In this document: positions 53,512 through 64,000 of the stretch, in pieces | Layout of the letters: each line of letters opens with the position of its first letter | How positions within the stretch are numbered: position 1 is the first letter of the stretch | Notes under the pieces: generated by a model | What the model saw: only the letters and a program-made list of their open reading frames with translations | What the model was told of the DNA's origin: nothing | Database searches by the model: none | Assembly: GCF_020509005.1 (NCBI RefSeq) | Contig: NC_063022.1 | Span: 1,984,001-2,048,000 of the forward strand | Reading direction: 5' to 3' | Source: Fulvia fulva | Lineage: Eukaryota; Ascomycota; Dothideomycetes; Mycosphaerellales; Mycosphaerellaceae | Length of the DNA stretch: 64,000 bases | Position numbers and translations under genes: made by a program

Positions 53512-54631
53512 TCATGCCCCTCCCACCTCATCCAACTCACACTCATTCCGATACAACCCACACCCTCTAACCTCCTCACACCACAACCCCCACGGCCTCT
53601 CCGCATGCCTCTCATTCGCCGTCCACGCATCCCTCGCCTCCCTCTCACTCAAAAACCTGATCCCCTCCTGCTTCGCCTGGCCCCCCTCCTCCCCCCTCCC
53701 GAACCGCTCCGCAATCAACCCCTGATTATAACCCCCCTGCATCAACAACGCCGTTGTCTGCACGCGTGCGTTTGTGCAGGTGAAGATGGCGCGGTAGACG
53801 GCTTCTTCGATTGATGCCGCGACGCAGGTGAAGCCGTGGCCGCGCATGAGGACTGTTCTAGTGAGGGAGGGGGTTAGTGGAGAAGGGAGAGGGAGGGGAG
53901 GTGGGACTTACGGGTGGGCGGGGAAGTCGACGGGAGGGGGTCGGATGGAGGTTATATAGTTTTTGATTAAGGAGGTGGCTTTGGAGGTTCGGGTGGAGGG
54001 GTTGAAGCCGTTGGCGAGGCCTTCGCCGAGGTGTTGGGTGTTGACGAGGAGGGAGTGGAGGGGGTCGATTGATTTGTAGTGATTTTGGATATCGTGTACT
54101 GGGACGGTGGCGCCTGGAAATTGTTATTGGGATGGGGATATGGGTAAGATCCTGTTGGGAGGGCATTGAAAATGTTATGGTTCGAGGAAAGGTACACATA
54201 CCCATAACACCACCCATATGAAACACCGGCCTCAACGGTACAGAACAGATACTGAATGGCAACACACTTCCACTATGCGCATGTACCACCGCATTCACAC
54301 CTTTATACTTCTTATAAATCTCCGAGTGGATAAACCTCTCCGCATACCCCTTCGGTGCATCCTCATTAACAGGACTAGCATCTTCAACACGATACTCCTC
54401 CAAATCCTCGCGACTTGACACAAGAGCCGGCGCTAACGACTTCGATACGAAGAACGTCTTCGGATTCTGAGGATTTCGGACTGAAATGTGCCCGAACGCA
54501 TCGACGACTTTGTGGCAGTGGGAGCTCGGTGCTGTTTGGGAGTGCCCCTCGCGGGGTTCGGTATGACGTTGCGCTTGAGGTGTGATATCACAATGGATTA
54601 CATGTAGTGATGCTGAGAGTGTTAGATGCAA
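53512..54631 (-). CDS. Class II aldolase/adducin-domain protein, 5' end missing
   Basis: Exons read right to left: ?-54202, 54113-53912 and 53857-53512, with GT..AG introns of 88 and 54 bp whose phases match (VMG/ATVPVHDIQ and HP/TVLMRGHGF). Recognisable parts are KVVDAFGHISVRNPQNP, VVHAHSGSVLPFS (a zinc-type HAH motif) and VLMRGHGFTCVA, the usual second zinc-site His region. These are typical of fungal aldolase-II/adducin-domain proteins. The frame upstream of KVVDAFG has no ATG; it is open to a stop near 54691, and only 90 bp separate it from the ATG of the divergent gene. So the first exon is lost or lies elsewhere, or the start codon has mutated. The right limit given is arbitrary (a TTG codon). 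Confidence 0.6.
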
Positions 54632-54720
54632 CCTACTGCTCCAGTCCAGACCAACACAGATTGCAATTGCGATCCAGCAAGAGTATCACATCCAATTTTC
54701 ACTCTCCTCAACACCTTACA
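54632..54720. promoter_or_regulatory. Very short divergent spacer, aldolase / dimeric-barrel gene
   Basis: If both genes are live, their promoters must overlap in the region of about 54560-54720. No TATA box is visible. The tight head-to-head layout suggests shared control, or that an upstream aldolase exon was lost when the neighbour arrived. Confidence 0.3.
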
Positions 54721-55459
54721 ATGCCTACTACCACTGAGATCCTCAACTGCCCCCTCGTGGCCGGCAGTGAGCTCGGCAACCCAGACAACCATGCCGCGCA
54801 AATCATGAAAGAAGTCGGCGACACGCTCGCCAAACAAGATGGCGTGCAGCAAATCAACTTTGGCATGCACATTGAGAGCCCTGATACGCTGCAGCTATTC
54901 GTCAGTGAGTCTCGCTTCCCAATCTCTCACGCCGTTATCATCCTCCTCCCATGACTCGGCACATGGACTGATGAGAGTATTCTTAGACTGGGACAGCCTC
55001 GACGCGCACAAGACCTTCATGACCCAGGCGCATTACCAGCCTTTCCTGAATCGCTTCCTGACCATCGCGGGCGGCGCTCCAAGCATCGCGCATGCGGACC
55101 TCAAGCCGGATGGTGCAGTGTCGAAAGCTCTCGCCGCACCGGTGACCGAGATTGCAACTTTCTACTTCGACTCCGCTCCTCCGAGCGATGCCTTGGAGAA
55201 TGCGCAGAAATTCGGGAAGATGCTTGAGGACGAGAAGACGGAGGGCTTCTTGGGCGGCGCGGTGGGGCTTACGTATGAAGAGATTGAGAGGGAGGGCGTG
55301 AAGGGGAAAGGAATGGTGATTGCGATTGGGTGGGAGAGTGTTGATGCGCATATGAAGTTCAGGGAGACTGCCACGTTCAAGGACAATATCAATCTGCTGA
55401 GGAACGGGGCGGAGAAGATTGAGATGCATCATGTTGCTTTCATGAGTTTCGTGGCGTAG
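54721..55459 (+). CDS. Dimeric alpha/beta-barrel (ABM/EthD-like) protein
   Basis: Exon 1, 54721-54904, an 82 bp GTGAGT..TTAG intron, and exon 2, 54987-55459, join in phase 1 (LQLFVNWDSLDAH) and give 218 residues. Two similar halves are visible: QDGVQQINFGMHIESPDTLQLFVNWDSLDAHKTFM, and VKGKGMVIAIGWESVDAHMKFRE, each the strand-helix pattern of a ferredoxin-like barrel, so the monomer is probably a tandem duplication. The members of this group I know in fungi are annotated as ABM or stress-responsive barrel-like proteins without known substrate. No catalytic residues can be assigned. Confidence 0.75.
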
Positions 55460-56846
55460 GGTGGATAGCGTAGTGAGTAGAGGGTATACGTTACCAATAC
55501 GAGCTGATGCTTTTGGTGATATGGTGTGGCTGCTATTGAGAAGAAAAGAAATGTTGCCTGATGATGGGCAGTGCGAGGCTTGACTCATTGCATTGAATAT
55601 GGTCTGCTTCCTGTGAAGAGAAGGTCCCTTGAGTACATCTGACAGGAGTTTGTCGACTCCAGAGCGTGATGCGGTGTTGCTGCTGAAGTGGCATGATCAT
55701 GTCGGTGTGAAGGTTCATGTGAAAGGATCATTGAAGCTCCAAGCCCGGACACCTCAGGCCTGCAGCAAAGCTTCGTGACTCGGCTCGGGGAAGTGTTCTC
55801 CACGTCTCCACCGCGGCTCGTCTGTGTTTGGGACATGGCTTGATGTGCCGTTGGGCTGCGGCTTTGGCGTCGTCATGGACAGAGGCGATCGTCTGGCGTA
55901 CATGTATCACGAGAGTGAGGGTGAGGGTGAGAGTGAGAGTGCAGTATGGTATAGGTGTCCAACTGCGCTCCGTAGATCCATTGCAGCGGTACGGTAGTAG
56001 GTACTCGGCCAATCACAAGACAACGGCATAGAGGGAATCGACTGTGGGTGGTGCTTCTTTTTGTGGCCAAGAAGAACGTGCTCCCCGAGTAGTGGATCGG
56101 CATTTCTGTCCGTTAAACGTTTCAGCAAGCTCGCTCCCCTCCGAGAGTGATGTTTCAATATCATAGCTCGTGCCTGCATTATTCCTCAGGCGACAGCAGG
56201 CAATTGTTGGACGTGGTGGAAGCATTGGATGATCTACATAGAGGGGGAGGCTTCGAAACCTGAAGAGACGGACACTTGCCCCGTCTGCAGATCTCGGTGG
56301 ACGGTGCAAGCCTCGCACTGGGCCATCGGCGCATCCCAGGACTCGTGGACTCGTGGACTCGTGCGCATCGGTGGTAGTGGTACATACTGCTCTCCCACTA
56401 TTACTCCTCCACCAAGTCCGAGTTGTCGTCGACACCTCTTGGACCCGCTCGAGCGATCGCGCGCCCTGTGCGACATATTCCTACACTGCATTGATAGAGC
56501 TATCCGCCGGAGCGCGTGCTGCAGGAAGCCCCCTGCGCCGCGGTCAGATCGTGCTCAGCGCAGCCTGTCCGCCCTGTCGCGGAGCGCAGTCCACCTCTAC
56601 AGATCGATCCGCCTGCCTGGTACATCATATAGACCGCATCACTAGCCGCCGGCTCGCCGTTCGACATTCGATGACACATGCAATATACTGGTATTGGCCA
56701 CACGCAACACCGGACGAGAGTTGCTGCGCCTTGCTGCTGCGCTTTTAGGCACAGCGCAGGCAGAGCAGAGCACACTCGCGCGACCACCACCACGGCCACG
56801 AGCCTCGACCGCATCAGCCGGGACGGGCAGCTGGCGAAACACCAGC
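55460..56846. promoter_or_regulatory. Long upstream region of the wc-1 gene
   Basis: About 1.4 kb without a supported gene. It contains a GTGAG/GTGAGG microsatellite-like run (about 55912-55942), and a triplet of GGACTCGT units at 56339-56364. Dense overlapping frames on both strands have no domain content. It presumably holds the wc-1 promoter and a long leader. Confidence 0.45.
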
Positions 56847-59800
56847 ATGAATGGCTACGCATACAATGGCGGATACGTCTCCGCCCACGGCATGGAACAA
56901 CACGATGACGGCGCCGATAGCATGATGATGATGGGTCCCGAGTCAATGCCGCCGCCGGGCACAATGGTGGGCGGACAGTCGCTGGACGACATTGTCAACC
57001 AGAATGCGAAGATGATCCGGAGACAGAGCATGCCGCAGCAGTTCTCAACCAGCCCACAACACTTGAACCCAAATATGAGACGCGTGTCCATGATGGATTA
57101 TGGCGCCACTTCGCCCGCTGGATCGGCTGCCCAAGTGCAATACCAATACGGCCCGAGCGAAAGCGTCGACTCGGGAGCCTATACACCCAATGCAGTCACG
57201 CCAGGCCCACGACCAGCGCTCCAGAACCAGCATCGGTCGTTGTCTGCACGGCGAGGCTCTGGTGGAGAACTCTCAGTCAATACCCACTTTGGCACTCCTC
57301 AGAACTACACATCCATGATGCCACCGAACTCTGCCTATGCCACATCGCCTGCCCATCCCAATGCGACCATGGACTTGCAGATGGAAAGCCCGTATGTTGA
57401 TTCTGGTATGACCATGAACCTGGAGTACGCTATGGACCACAACATGAATGGCACCATGAGCGGCGATACAATGCCTGTGAACCTTTACAGTCAACCTCAA
57501 TTCAGCCATACTCCCCTGAGCTCTCCAATGCATCCCGCGCAACAGCATGGGACGCCGCATTCTGGCAGAGTGTCCGCTCACGACACTGGTGGGAATGGCG
57601 GTATGCAGAGTCAGACGCCTTATGCCCAGACGGGAAGCTCGCACAGCACTATCCGGCAACTCTCGCGGGCACAAAGTCTTCATGTGCCGGATATGCAAAG
57701 TCCTGCTCATTCTCAATCTCCAATGAGTGCGCCGCCATCGAGATCGCAGCCACAGCAGCCGCCGCAACGGCCGTCTATGCTGCAGCATAACCATAGTCAC
57801 AATGCTCAGCGTAGTACCTCTGGTGGCTTCGCGGGGCAGCCTCAACATCCTGTCCCAGGCTCAGCACAAGACCGACCGATCGGACCGCCGATGAAGGGGG
57901 TTTCTTTCGATGGCACAGATGGACCAGTGGCCGCAACCACGAACAACTACAACCCGAACAACCAGAACTTTCCGTGGGAGGAGCGAGAAGGAGGATGGCC
58001 TTCGACCATGGTCGGCAAGCCACATATGCATTCTGCATACAAAAATGCCTATTCCTCGACAGGATTTGACATGCTTGGCGTACTCGTAAGTACATCGTCC
58101 TTGGGTTGCACAACATTGTGCAGGACTGACTTCGCTTAGATGCGTGTGGCCTCGCGCGCAAACCCTGAAATCAACATCGGCTCCGTCGACCTGTCCTGCG
58201 CGTTTGTGGTGTGCGATGCCGAAAAAGACGATTTCCCGATCGTGTACTGCTCTGACAACTTCGAACGTTTGACGGGCTACACGAAACATATGATTCTGGG
58301 TCGTAACTGCCGCTTCCTGCAGTCTCCCGATGGTAACGTCGCGCCCGGGGTGAAACGGAAGTATGTCGATGACGATTCGGTGTTGTACTTGAAGAACATG
58401 ATCAATATGCGTCGCGAGGCGCAAATCTCGCTCATCAACTACCGCAGGGGTGGGCAGCCTTTTATGAATTTGCTTACTATGATCCCCATCTCGTGGGACA
58501 CCGATCAGGTCAAGTTCTTTGTTGGATTTCAGGTCGATTTAGTGGAGCAGCCAAACGCGGTCACGAACAAGAATCCTGGTATGTTTTCCATCGTCCGATT
58601 GCCTTGCCGATCGAAGCCGATCCCATCAACCAACCTTTGGAAGGGTACGTGCATGAGCATCTGCTGACAGTGAGACAGATGGGTCTTACACGATCAACTA
58701 CCAGCGAGGCATGGCAATGCCTCGTTATGTGGCCAATGCTCCAGACATTACGCACAAGACAGATCTTGGACAGACCGTACCCCGTGACGACGTCTCGGCT
58801 ATACTCAGCACAATTGGCAGCGGAGAATCCGAATATGCTAAGCGAATGTGGGACAAGGTCCTCCTCGAGAATACCGATGATGTTGTCCATGTCCTGTCGT
58901 TGAAAGGCCTCTTCCAATGGATATCGCCGTCTGCCCTGCGTGTGCTGGAATACGAGCCTAGCGAGATCATTGGCACAGCTCTGAGCTCTGTATGTCATCC
59001 TAGTGACATCGTACCGGTGACGCGGGAACTTAAGGATACCTCCACTGGCGCCTCGGTCAATGTTGTCTTCCGGATCAGGCGCAAGAACAGTGGCTACATG
59101 TGGTTCGAAGGCCATGGTTCACTGCATACGGAGCAAGGCAAAGGCCGCAAGTCCATCATCATGGTCGGCCGAGAACGACCTGTATACACACTGAGCAAGA
59201 ACGAAATCAGCAATGGCGGCGGCATCGGCGAGAATGAGCTCTGGACCAAGATGTCGACTTCGGGCATGTTCTTGTTCGTGTCATCGAACGTACGCCAGCT
59301 TCTCGATCGACAACCCGATGAGCTGGTAGGTGTCAGCATCCAGACCTTGATGCGTGCAGAATCTAAGCACGAGTTTGGCCGCATACTAGAGCATGCGAGA
59401 ACTGGCAAGAAGGCTTCCGTCAAGCACGAGATGATCAATCGCCGAGGACAGGTTCTTTCCGCCTTCACCACGCTTTACCCAGGAGATGCAGTCGAGGGGC
59501 AGAAGCCCACCTTCATTGTCGCACAAACAAGACTCATCAAGTTTTCGCGTGGCAGCACAACCCAACGACCGTCGATATACCCAAAGCACGAACGGGCATC
59601 CTCGGAGTCCATACACTCCTCTGTTGTTGCCGGCAACGAGAACGCCAACATCCCCTCCGACGGTACCACGCCCAACTCCACAATGGCTGGCAAGACATAC
59701 AACGCAACTGATGGCTCTGTGGCGACATACGCTGGGCAGAACGGTCTCGTCATTGGACATCAAGACCATTCGCTAGCGTCCGAAGACAACCTCTTCGACG

Positions 59801-60360
59801 AACTGAAGACAACCAAGTCCAGCTCGTGGCAATACGAGATTCGACAGCTGGAGAAGCGCAATAGATTGTTGGCAGAAGAAGTACAATCATTAATCGCAGC
59901 CAAGAAGAAACGAAAGCGAAGAAAGGGCGCAGGTAACCAACAAAAAGACTGCGCAAACTGTCACACGCGAGTCACACCCGAATGGCGGCGAGGTCCCAGC
60001 GGTCAGAGAGATCTATGCAATAGTTGTGGTCTGAGATGGGCGAAGCTGGTAAGTACAGCACAGCACGATTGCGACCCACAGCAGCGACTGACTTTGACAC
60101 CTCTACAGAACGGCCGAGTCTCACCAAGGACGTCATCACAGGCATCGGACAAGGCGTCGAAAGCGAGTGCCAGTCCTAGACATCCCAGCAGCCTAAGCCA
60201 GACGCAGAACGCCGCCAAGGCCGAAGGCGACGGCAGCGCGCCGAAGGAAAGTCCCAAGACGCAGAAACTTTCACATCCGGGTGATGGTGGGCATTCGGCG
60301 AGTATGGAGGGTGCGCATGGCGTTCCTGCTAAGATTGATGAGGGGGTTGAACCGGATTGA
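56847..60360 (+). CDS. wc-1: White Collar-1 blue-light photoreceptor and GATA factor
   Basis: Four exons, 56847-58085, 58140-58578, 58679-60048 and 60109-60360, with matching phases, give 1099 residues. The first in-frame ATG is at 56847. A Gln/Pro/Ser-rich N-terminus comes first; the LOV domain at about 425-545 holds GRNCRFLQ, in which Cys470 is the flavin-adduct cysteine. Two more PAS domains follow (about 620-740, 743-860), then a basic NLS-like KKKRKRRKG near 967 and a GATA zinc finger, C984-x2-C-x18-C-x2-C (CANCHTRVTPEWRRGP). Length and order match fungal WC-1. With WC-2 it forms the light-activated complex that drives light-induced genes and the clock in Neurospora. All key residues are intact. 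Confidence 0.95.
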
Positions 60361-63300
60361 GATGAAGATGGACACTAGGCGCTGGCTTTTCAACAAGACG
60401 ATGAAGCTCTTATCAGTCACCTGATCTAAGACAAAAGGCGAGCACTGCTCCACGGACTTCGACACCTATGTATCGCTTCTACACTGGCGGCAGTTTCCCT
60501 GGACTTCAACTGAAAGAAGCCATACTGGAACCGGAGCAATACACGTACACGTGGAGACGTAGACCTGCCGTGTGAGGCGAAGAAACCTCCATGTCGACTG
60601 CGGCAAGAGGACGAAAAGAAGGAAGGGATGGGTACGCGATGGACTCCCACGAGACGGGACGCGAACATATGCTTACATTGATCGATCTATTGCTACGAAG
60701 GAACGATACCACATCTTTTGCATGGGAAAGAAGAGAGAGCGAGAGAGAGCGAGAGAGAGAGGAAGTTCGAATGAGCGCACACGTTGTCGAGATCTACGGA
60801 TCCTTGCTGGGAGTTGGAGGGACTGTGGATTGGCGAACTCTGCGGAATATGGTTGTACATGCATGGCGTGGCGTGGCGTGGCGTTTCGAGGCGTGAAGCA
60901 AGATGAGGAATCTTTTTGACATACTTTGTAGATATTGAGTGCAAGATGCTCTTGCGTAAAGAGATGTGCATGACCGCTTTGTGATGATGTTGTTATTGTT
61001 ATGGAGTGTCGCGCTGAAGGTCTGGCAGAAGCATCTTGGGGCTGCTGTTCCAAAGTCTTGACGCGATGCAGCGAGCGAGAACGGAATTCCAGCGGCATCG
61101 ACATAGCGATTCACAGCGCAATGATCAGGCAGACACAGCCTATATAGATCGAATATACCTCCTACTCGACCCCCTTTTCCCCAAAAAACTGCAACCGCAT
61201 CCCGTTGATATTTGGTAGACAAAACTCAGCTTCTGAGTTCAGCCTCAAAACAAGGGCTTAAGCTGCATAGCCTTCACAAATTTGTCTGTGCAAGTCTGAT
61301 AGCGACGGACCGGACCAATCAAAATTTGTTGTTATCGAACAACGTTCAAAACTTAGACAGGACCTGCGCACAGAGTTGCACCGACAACAGGTGCAAAGGG
61401 ATGTCATTCTTCCAGGAGATGCATCCTGGAAGCAGCACAGATGGGGGTGTGGTTGGGCATTTGTATAACTGACCGGGTAGTTTCGAAGTTGAGATTGGCC
61501 AAGTGGTATATATAGCACCAGACACCTGGTGTAGGCTGGGATTTCCTGTGCATGCTGACTCTGTGGTTGTTCGATGCAAGCTTAGCGAAGATTGCGAGCA
61601 GGGTTCTGGGGTCATGGGTCGTGTAGGCTAGCTGACGGGCAACGGGTGGGTGTAGTGGGAGAGCGGATATGCAGGTGATTGTGGTGTATGAGTCGGGAGC
61701 AACGTGACTGGCGAGTCGGGTGGGTGACCTTTGAAGATGATGCATGACTTGTGCTCCGCGAGGACCTGTTGTAATGGCTCTGTGCTGTTCTGGTGAGCTG
61801 TACGCGATGCGGTTGAAGTGATAGACTCGTGATAGACACATGCCTGCCTCCAGGTCGAGGGATAGCACACCTGCAATCCTCGCTGGCCACATGAGGATAT
61901 GCTCGTGCTCGCCTCATCTTGACTACGTTCAGTAGCTCTGTGGTTGTTGACTCGTTTGTGTGCAGTAGCTTGCCGCAGGCCCGAGCTGTCGGGAAGAAAT
62001 TTGAACAAGCCAACGGGTATCGCAGCTCGCGGCGACGCCACCATCGAGTTGGATCTCGCGGGACGAACGCAGGGCAAACGGCAGGCGTTCGGCACCGCCA
62101 GATGTACTGCAGTGGTGTGTATGTAAGTATCGGTTGACGCATGTGTCCATGTAGTTGATGCCGTGTGGTTGCTGCTGTGTGGTTCATGGTTGATTCATGG
62201 ACCATGTTCGCGGGGAAGGGAGCATGCAATGCGAGGCGGAATGTAAGCTGCGGAGGGTTGAGTATGCACGTGGTATGTATTTGCAATCGATGAAGGGCCC
62301 GAGGCCTGTCCTTAGCCAATTGATTGCGGAAATAGATGCTGGTGGTGGTCATCATTGGGTGGCGGCTTTGTTGTTGCTTTTGGTGCTCCTAGACAATTGC
62401 CGTGGACCGTGGTCGGCAATGAATGTCCTGGTCACCTCGAACTTGAGACATGTCAGTAGCATTGCGATGTCGCTCGTGAAGTGGTGTTTCCACGCCTTCG
62501 ACATTTGAACAATGCAAGTCCATCTTGCTTGTCACTGTACCGTGTCGACCATCTTCGATCAGGTCGGTCGTCGAAGTCGAAGGCAGGTGGTGTTTGCAGC
62601 GGCGTTGGGCGTGAGTGCAGCAGCAGCAACAGGAAAAGGACATGGACATTAGACTACATACAGTAGCACTCTTCCCAGCAACACGGCACCCGCCTCGTCT
62701 CCTAAGGTGCGGAGTGCATGGGCTCGCGGTTCATGTTACATGTATGCAAGTAGGCTAGAACTTAGAAGGTCAGGAGACGAGCCGACAGGCAGGACAGCTT
62801 GCCAGGCATGCTTCGATGGGTGTTGGGCTGCAATCTCGTGATGTGCAGACGAGGTGGAGGAGGATAGTCTTATAGGCGGGTTGGGCATTCACGTTGTAGG
62901 GCGACGACTACGAGTGACGAGTTGACAGACTTCGTCGAGCCGCAGACGCAGGTCGTTTCGTCTTGCGCTATCTAAGAGCTCTAGCGTAACAGGCCTCGTA
63001 GCCGCCACCATGCCTCTGGGGTCCGCGGCGGCAAAGTCTGTCCTCCGTCTGTGCGATGCCGACGACGGCACATGCATATCCTGGGTCCAGCGCTGGCCCG
63101 GTTGGGTACCCTCGCAGTCATCAGTCATCATCATTCACAGCTCTGGGCGATGCATTCGCTGCCCGTCCTGCGAACGTTGCGCAACACGCGGATCACGACC
63201 GGGATCACTCTGCACTCTGCCTTGCCGACACCGTTTCTCATCAATCTTATTTACGGCCTACCAGTTACCACGACTCTGTCAACGACCCGCACGTGTAGAC

Positions 63301-63731
63301 GTTGACTTGCGAAGCAGCGACTGCAACACTACATGTAGCCCTGACACTTCTCCCTGCCTGCTGTGGTCATGATAACACCACTGCCTCAAAGCACCAGACT
63401 CCAGAGACACACCTGACGGCCGTCGGCGAATGTGACACGTCCTGCACCTCATAACTGCTCTTGTCCGCCTCGCTGCCGCGCTTTCTGCACATCATTTTAT
63501 CCTGCAGGTACATCCTGACTTCTCCTCTGGACTGGCCTCGGTCAGTCGAACGACTACCTATTGCTCCCTCCCGCCTCCCGCTCGTGCTTTCCAACCATTG
63601 CAACACACCACAAGCACTGGAGTCGGCTTACCATTCGACATTCGACTGTCCAACGATCAGTTGTTGCTAGCTGCTCCTACATCGTACCCTCCGGCCAACA
63701 CGGCATTGCCGCCTGAACCACCATCCCAACA
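60361..63731. other. 3.4 kb gap without a supported gene
   Basis: The longest gene-poor stretch of the window. Features seen: a GAGAGC/GAGAGA microsatellite at about 60730-60762, a GCGTG-type short tandem run at about 60866-60886, and two TATA-like spots (about 61140-61146 and 61506-61512) without a following gene. The best open frame (minus, 61612-62355, 247 codons) is Arg/His/Ser/Thr-rich, with no domain and no family resemblance; I do not call it. The right end likely contains the leader of the Ras-like gene. Non-coding RNA genes cannot be excluded. Confidence 0.45.
60730..60762 (+). repeat. GA-rich microsatellite
   Basis: A run of GAGAGC and GAGAGA units, 3' of the wc-1 gene. Purine/pyrimidine asymmetry is complete across it. 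Confidence 0.7.
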
Positions 63732-64000
63732 ATGGGCGACGCACACAAGATCTCGATCACAGTATGCGGCGACGGTGGCTGCGGCAAGTCGTCCATCACA
63801 CTGCGTCTGGTCCGTAGCCAATGGACGCATGAGTACGCAAACCCGTCATCCTGGTATACACTGCCTAAGACTAATGCCTCTCTGCAGATACGACCCCACC
63901 ATCGAAGACTCCTACTCCGTGACGCGAACGATCGATGGCACGACCTACCAGCTGAACCTAACGGACACTGCTGGACAAGAAGAGTATCGTGGGCTATGGT
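63732..64000 (+). CDS. Ras-family small GTPase, truncated by the window end
   Basis: Exon 1, 63732-63832, and exon 2 from 63888 (intron 55 bp, phase 2, joining HE/YDPTIEDSY) are visible; the gene runs off the right edge. The P-loop GDGGCGKSSITL is complete for the G1 motif (GxxxxGKS), switch I shows YDPTIEDSY with the essential Thr, and switch II starts as DTAGQEEY. These are Ras-subfamily features rather than Rho, Rab or Arf. There is no N-terminal extension. The C-terminal prenylation motif would decide the class but lies outside. Which Ras-like protein it is cannot be said. Confidence 0.85.
   Translation, partial: MGDAHKISITVCGDGGCGKSSITLRLVRSQWTHEYANPSSWYTLPKTNASLQIRPHHRRLLLRDANDRWHDLPAEPNGHCWTRRVSWAM

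Noticed and set aside
55912..55942. GTGAGG repeats suggesting telomere-like sequence
   Set aside because: Short and imperfect; not the fungal TTAGGG unit; an ordinary microsatellite.
61612..62355. 247-codon minus-strand frame in the wc-1/Ras gap
   Set aside because: Has an ATG but a composition typical of a spurious frame (His, Arg, Thr, Ser), and no domain.

Overview
The window looks like gene-dense nuclear DNA of a filamentous ascomycete (Pezizomycotina). The evidence is short 48-90 bp GT..AG introns, an FKS-type glucan synthase, a White Collar-1 photoreceptor, HET-domain proteins and 2EXR/F-box proteins. A Dothideomycete is my best guess, from overall protein feel only. I see no CRISPR, bacterial operon, rRNA or convincing tRNA.

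Layout. 1-8 kb: a 2EXR/F-box-like gene, a broken haloacid-dehalogenase gene, an F-box gene, an AT/GC-mixed gap that contains a complete small transposon-like element (4584-5062), and a metzincin metalloprotease with a jacalin-like end. 8-15 kb: a HET-domain gene and SKI3 of the exosome-assisting Ski complex. 15-25 kb: four small genes of unknown function (three encode membrane proteins), a RING gene with a stop codon inside the finger, an SPT10-like acetyltransferase and a second HET gene. 25-36 kb: the beta-1,3-glucan synthase FKS1 and a GPI-anchored GH72 glucanosyltransferase, divergent across a 2.9 kb gap. 36-47 kb: nucleoporin NUP159 and proteasome subunit PUP1 (divergent), an ABM-fold gene, a PP28-like gene and a BTB gene with an in-frame stop. 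47-56 kb: a large F-box-like gene, a Ser/Thr-rich membrane-tail gene, a second BTB-like gene with an in-frame stop, and a class II aldolase without a start codon, divergent from a dimeric-barrel gene. 56-64 kb: White Collar-1, a 3.4 kb gap with no gene I can support, and the first 81 codons or so of a Ras-like GTPase cut by the window edge.

Genes that work together: FKS1 makes beta-1,3-glucan and the GH72 enzyme remodels it, and they face each other across one shared upstream region. The remaining genes are housekeeping (SKI3, NUP159, PUP1, SPT10) mixed with fast-evolving families.

The two most notable signals are (1) a 479 bp element with 41 bp perfect terminal inverted repeats flanked by a perfect 9 bp direct repeat, which is the signature of a non-autonomous Mutator-like (MULE) element, and (2) at least four otherwise open genes interrupted by one stop codon, one of them also frameshifted, plus one gene that lacks its start. 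This points to recent gene decay or to base errors in the assembly. All intron coordinates are my own reading of splice sites and reading frame; none has transcript support.
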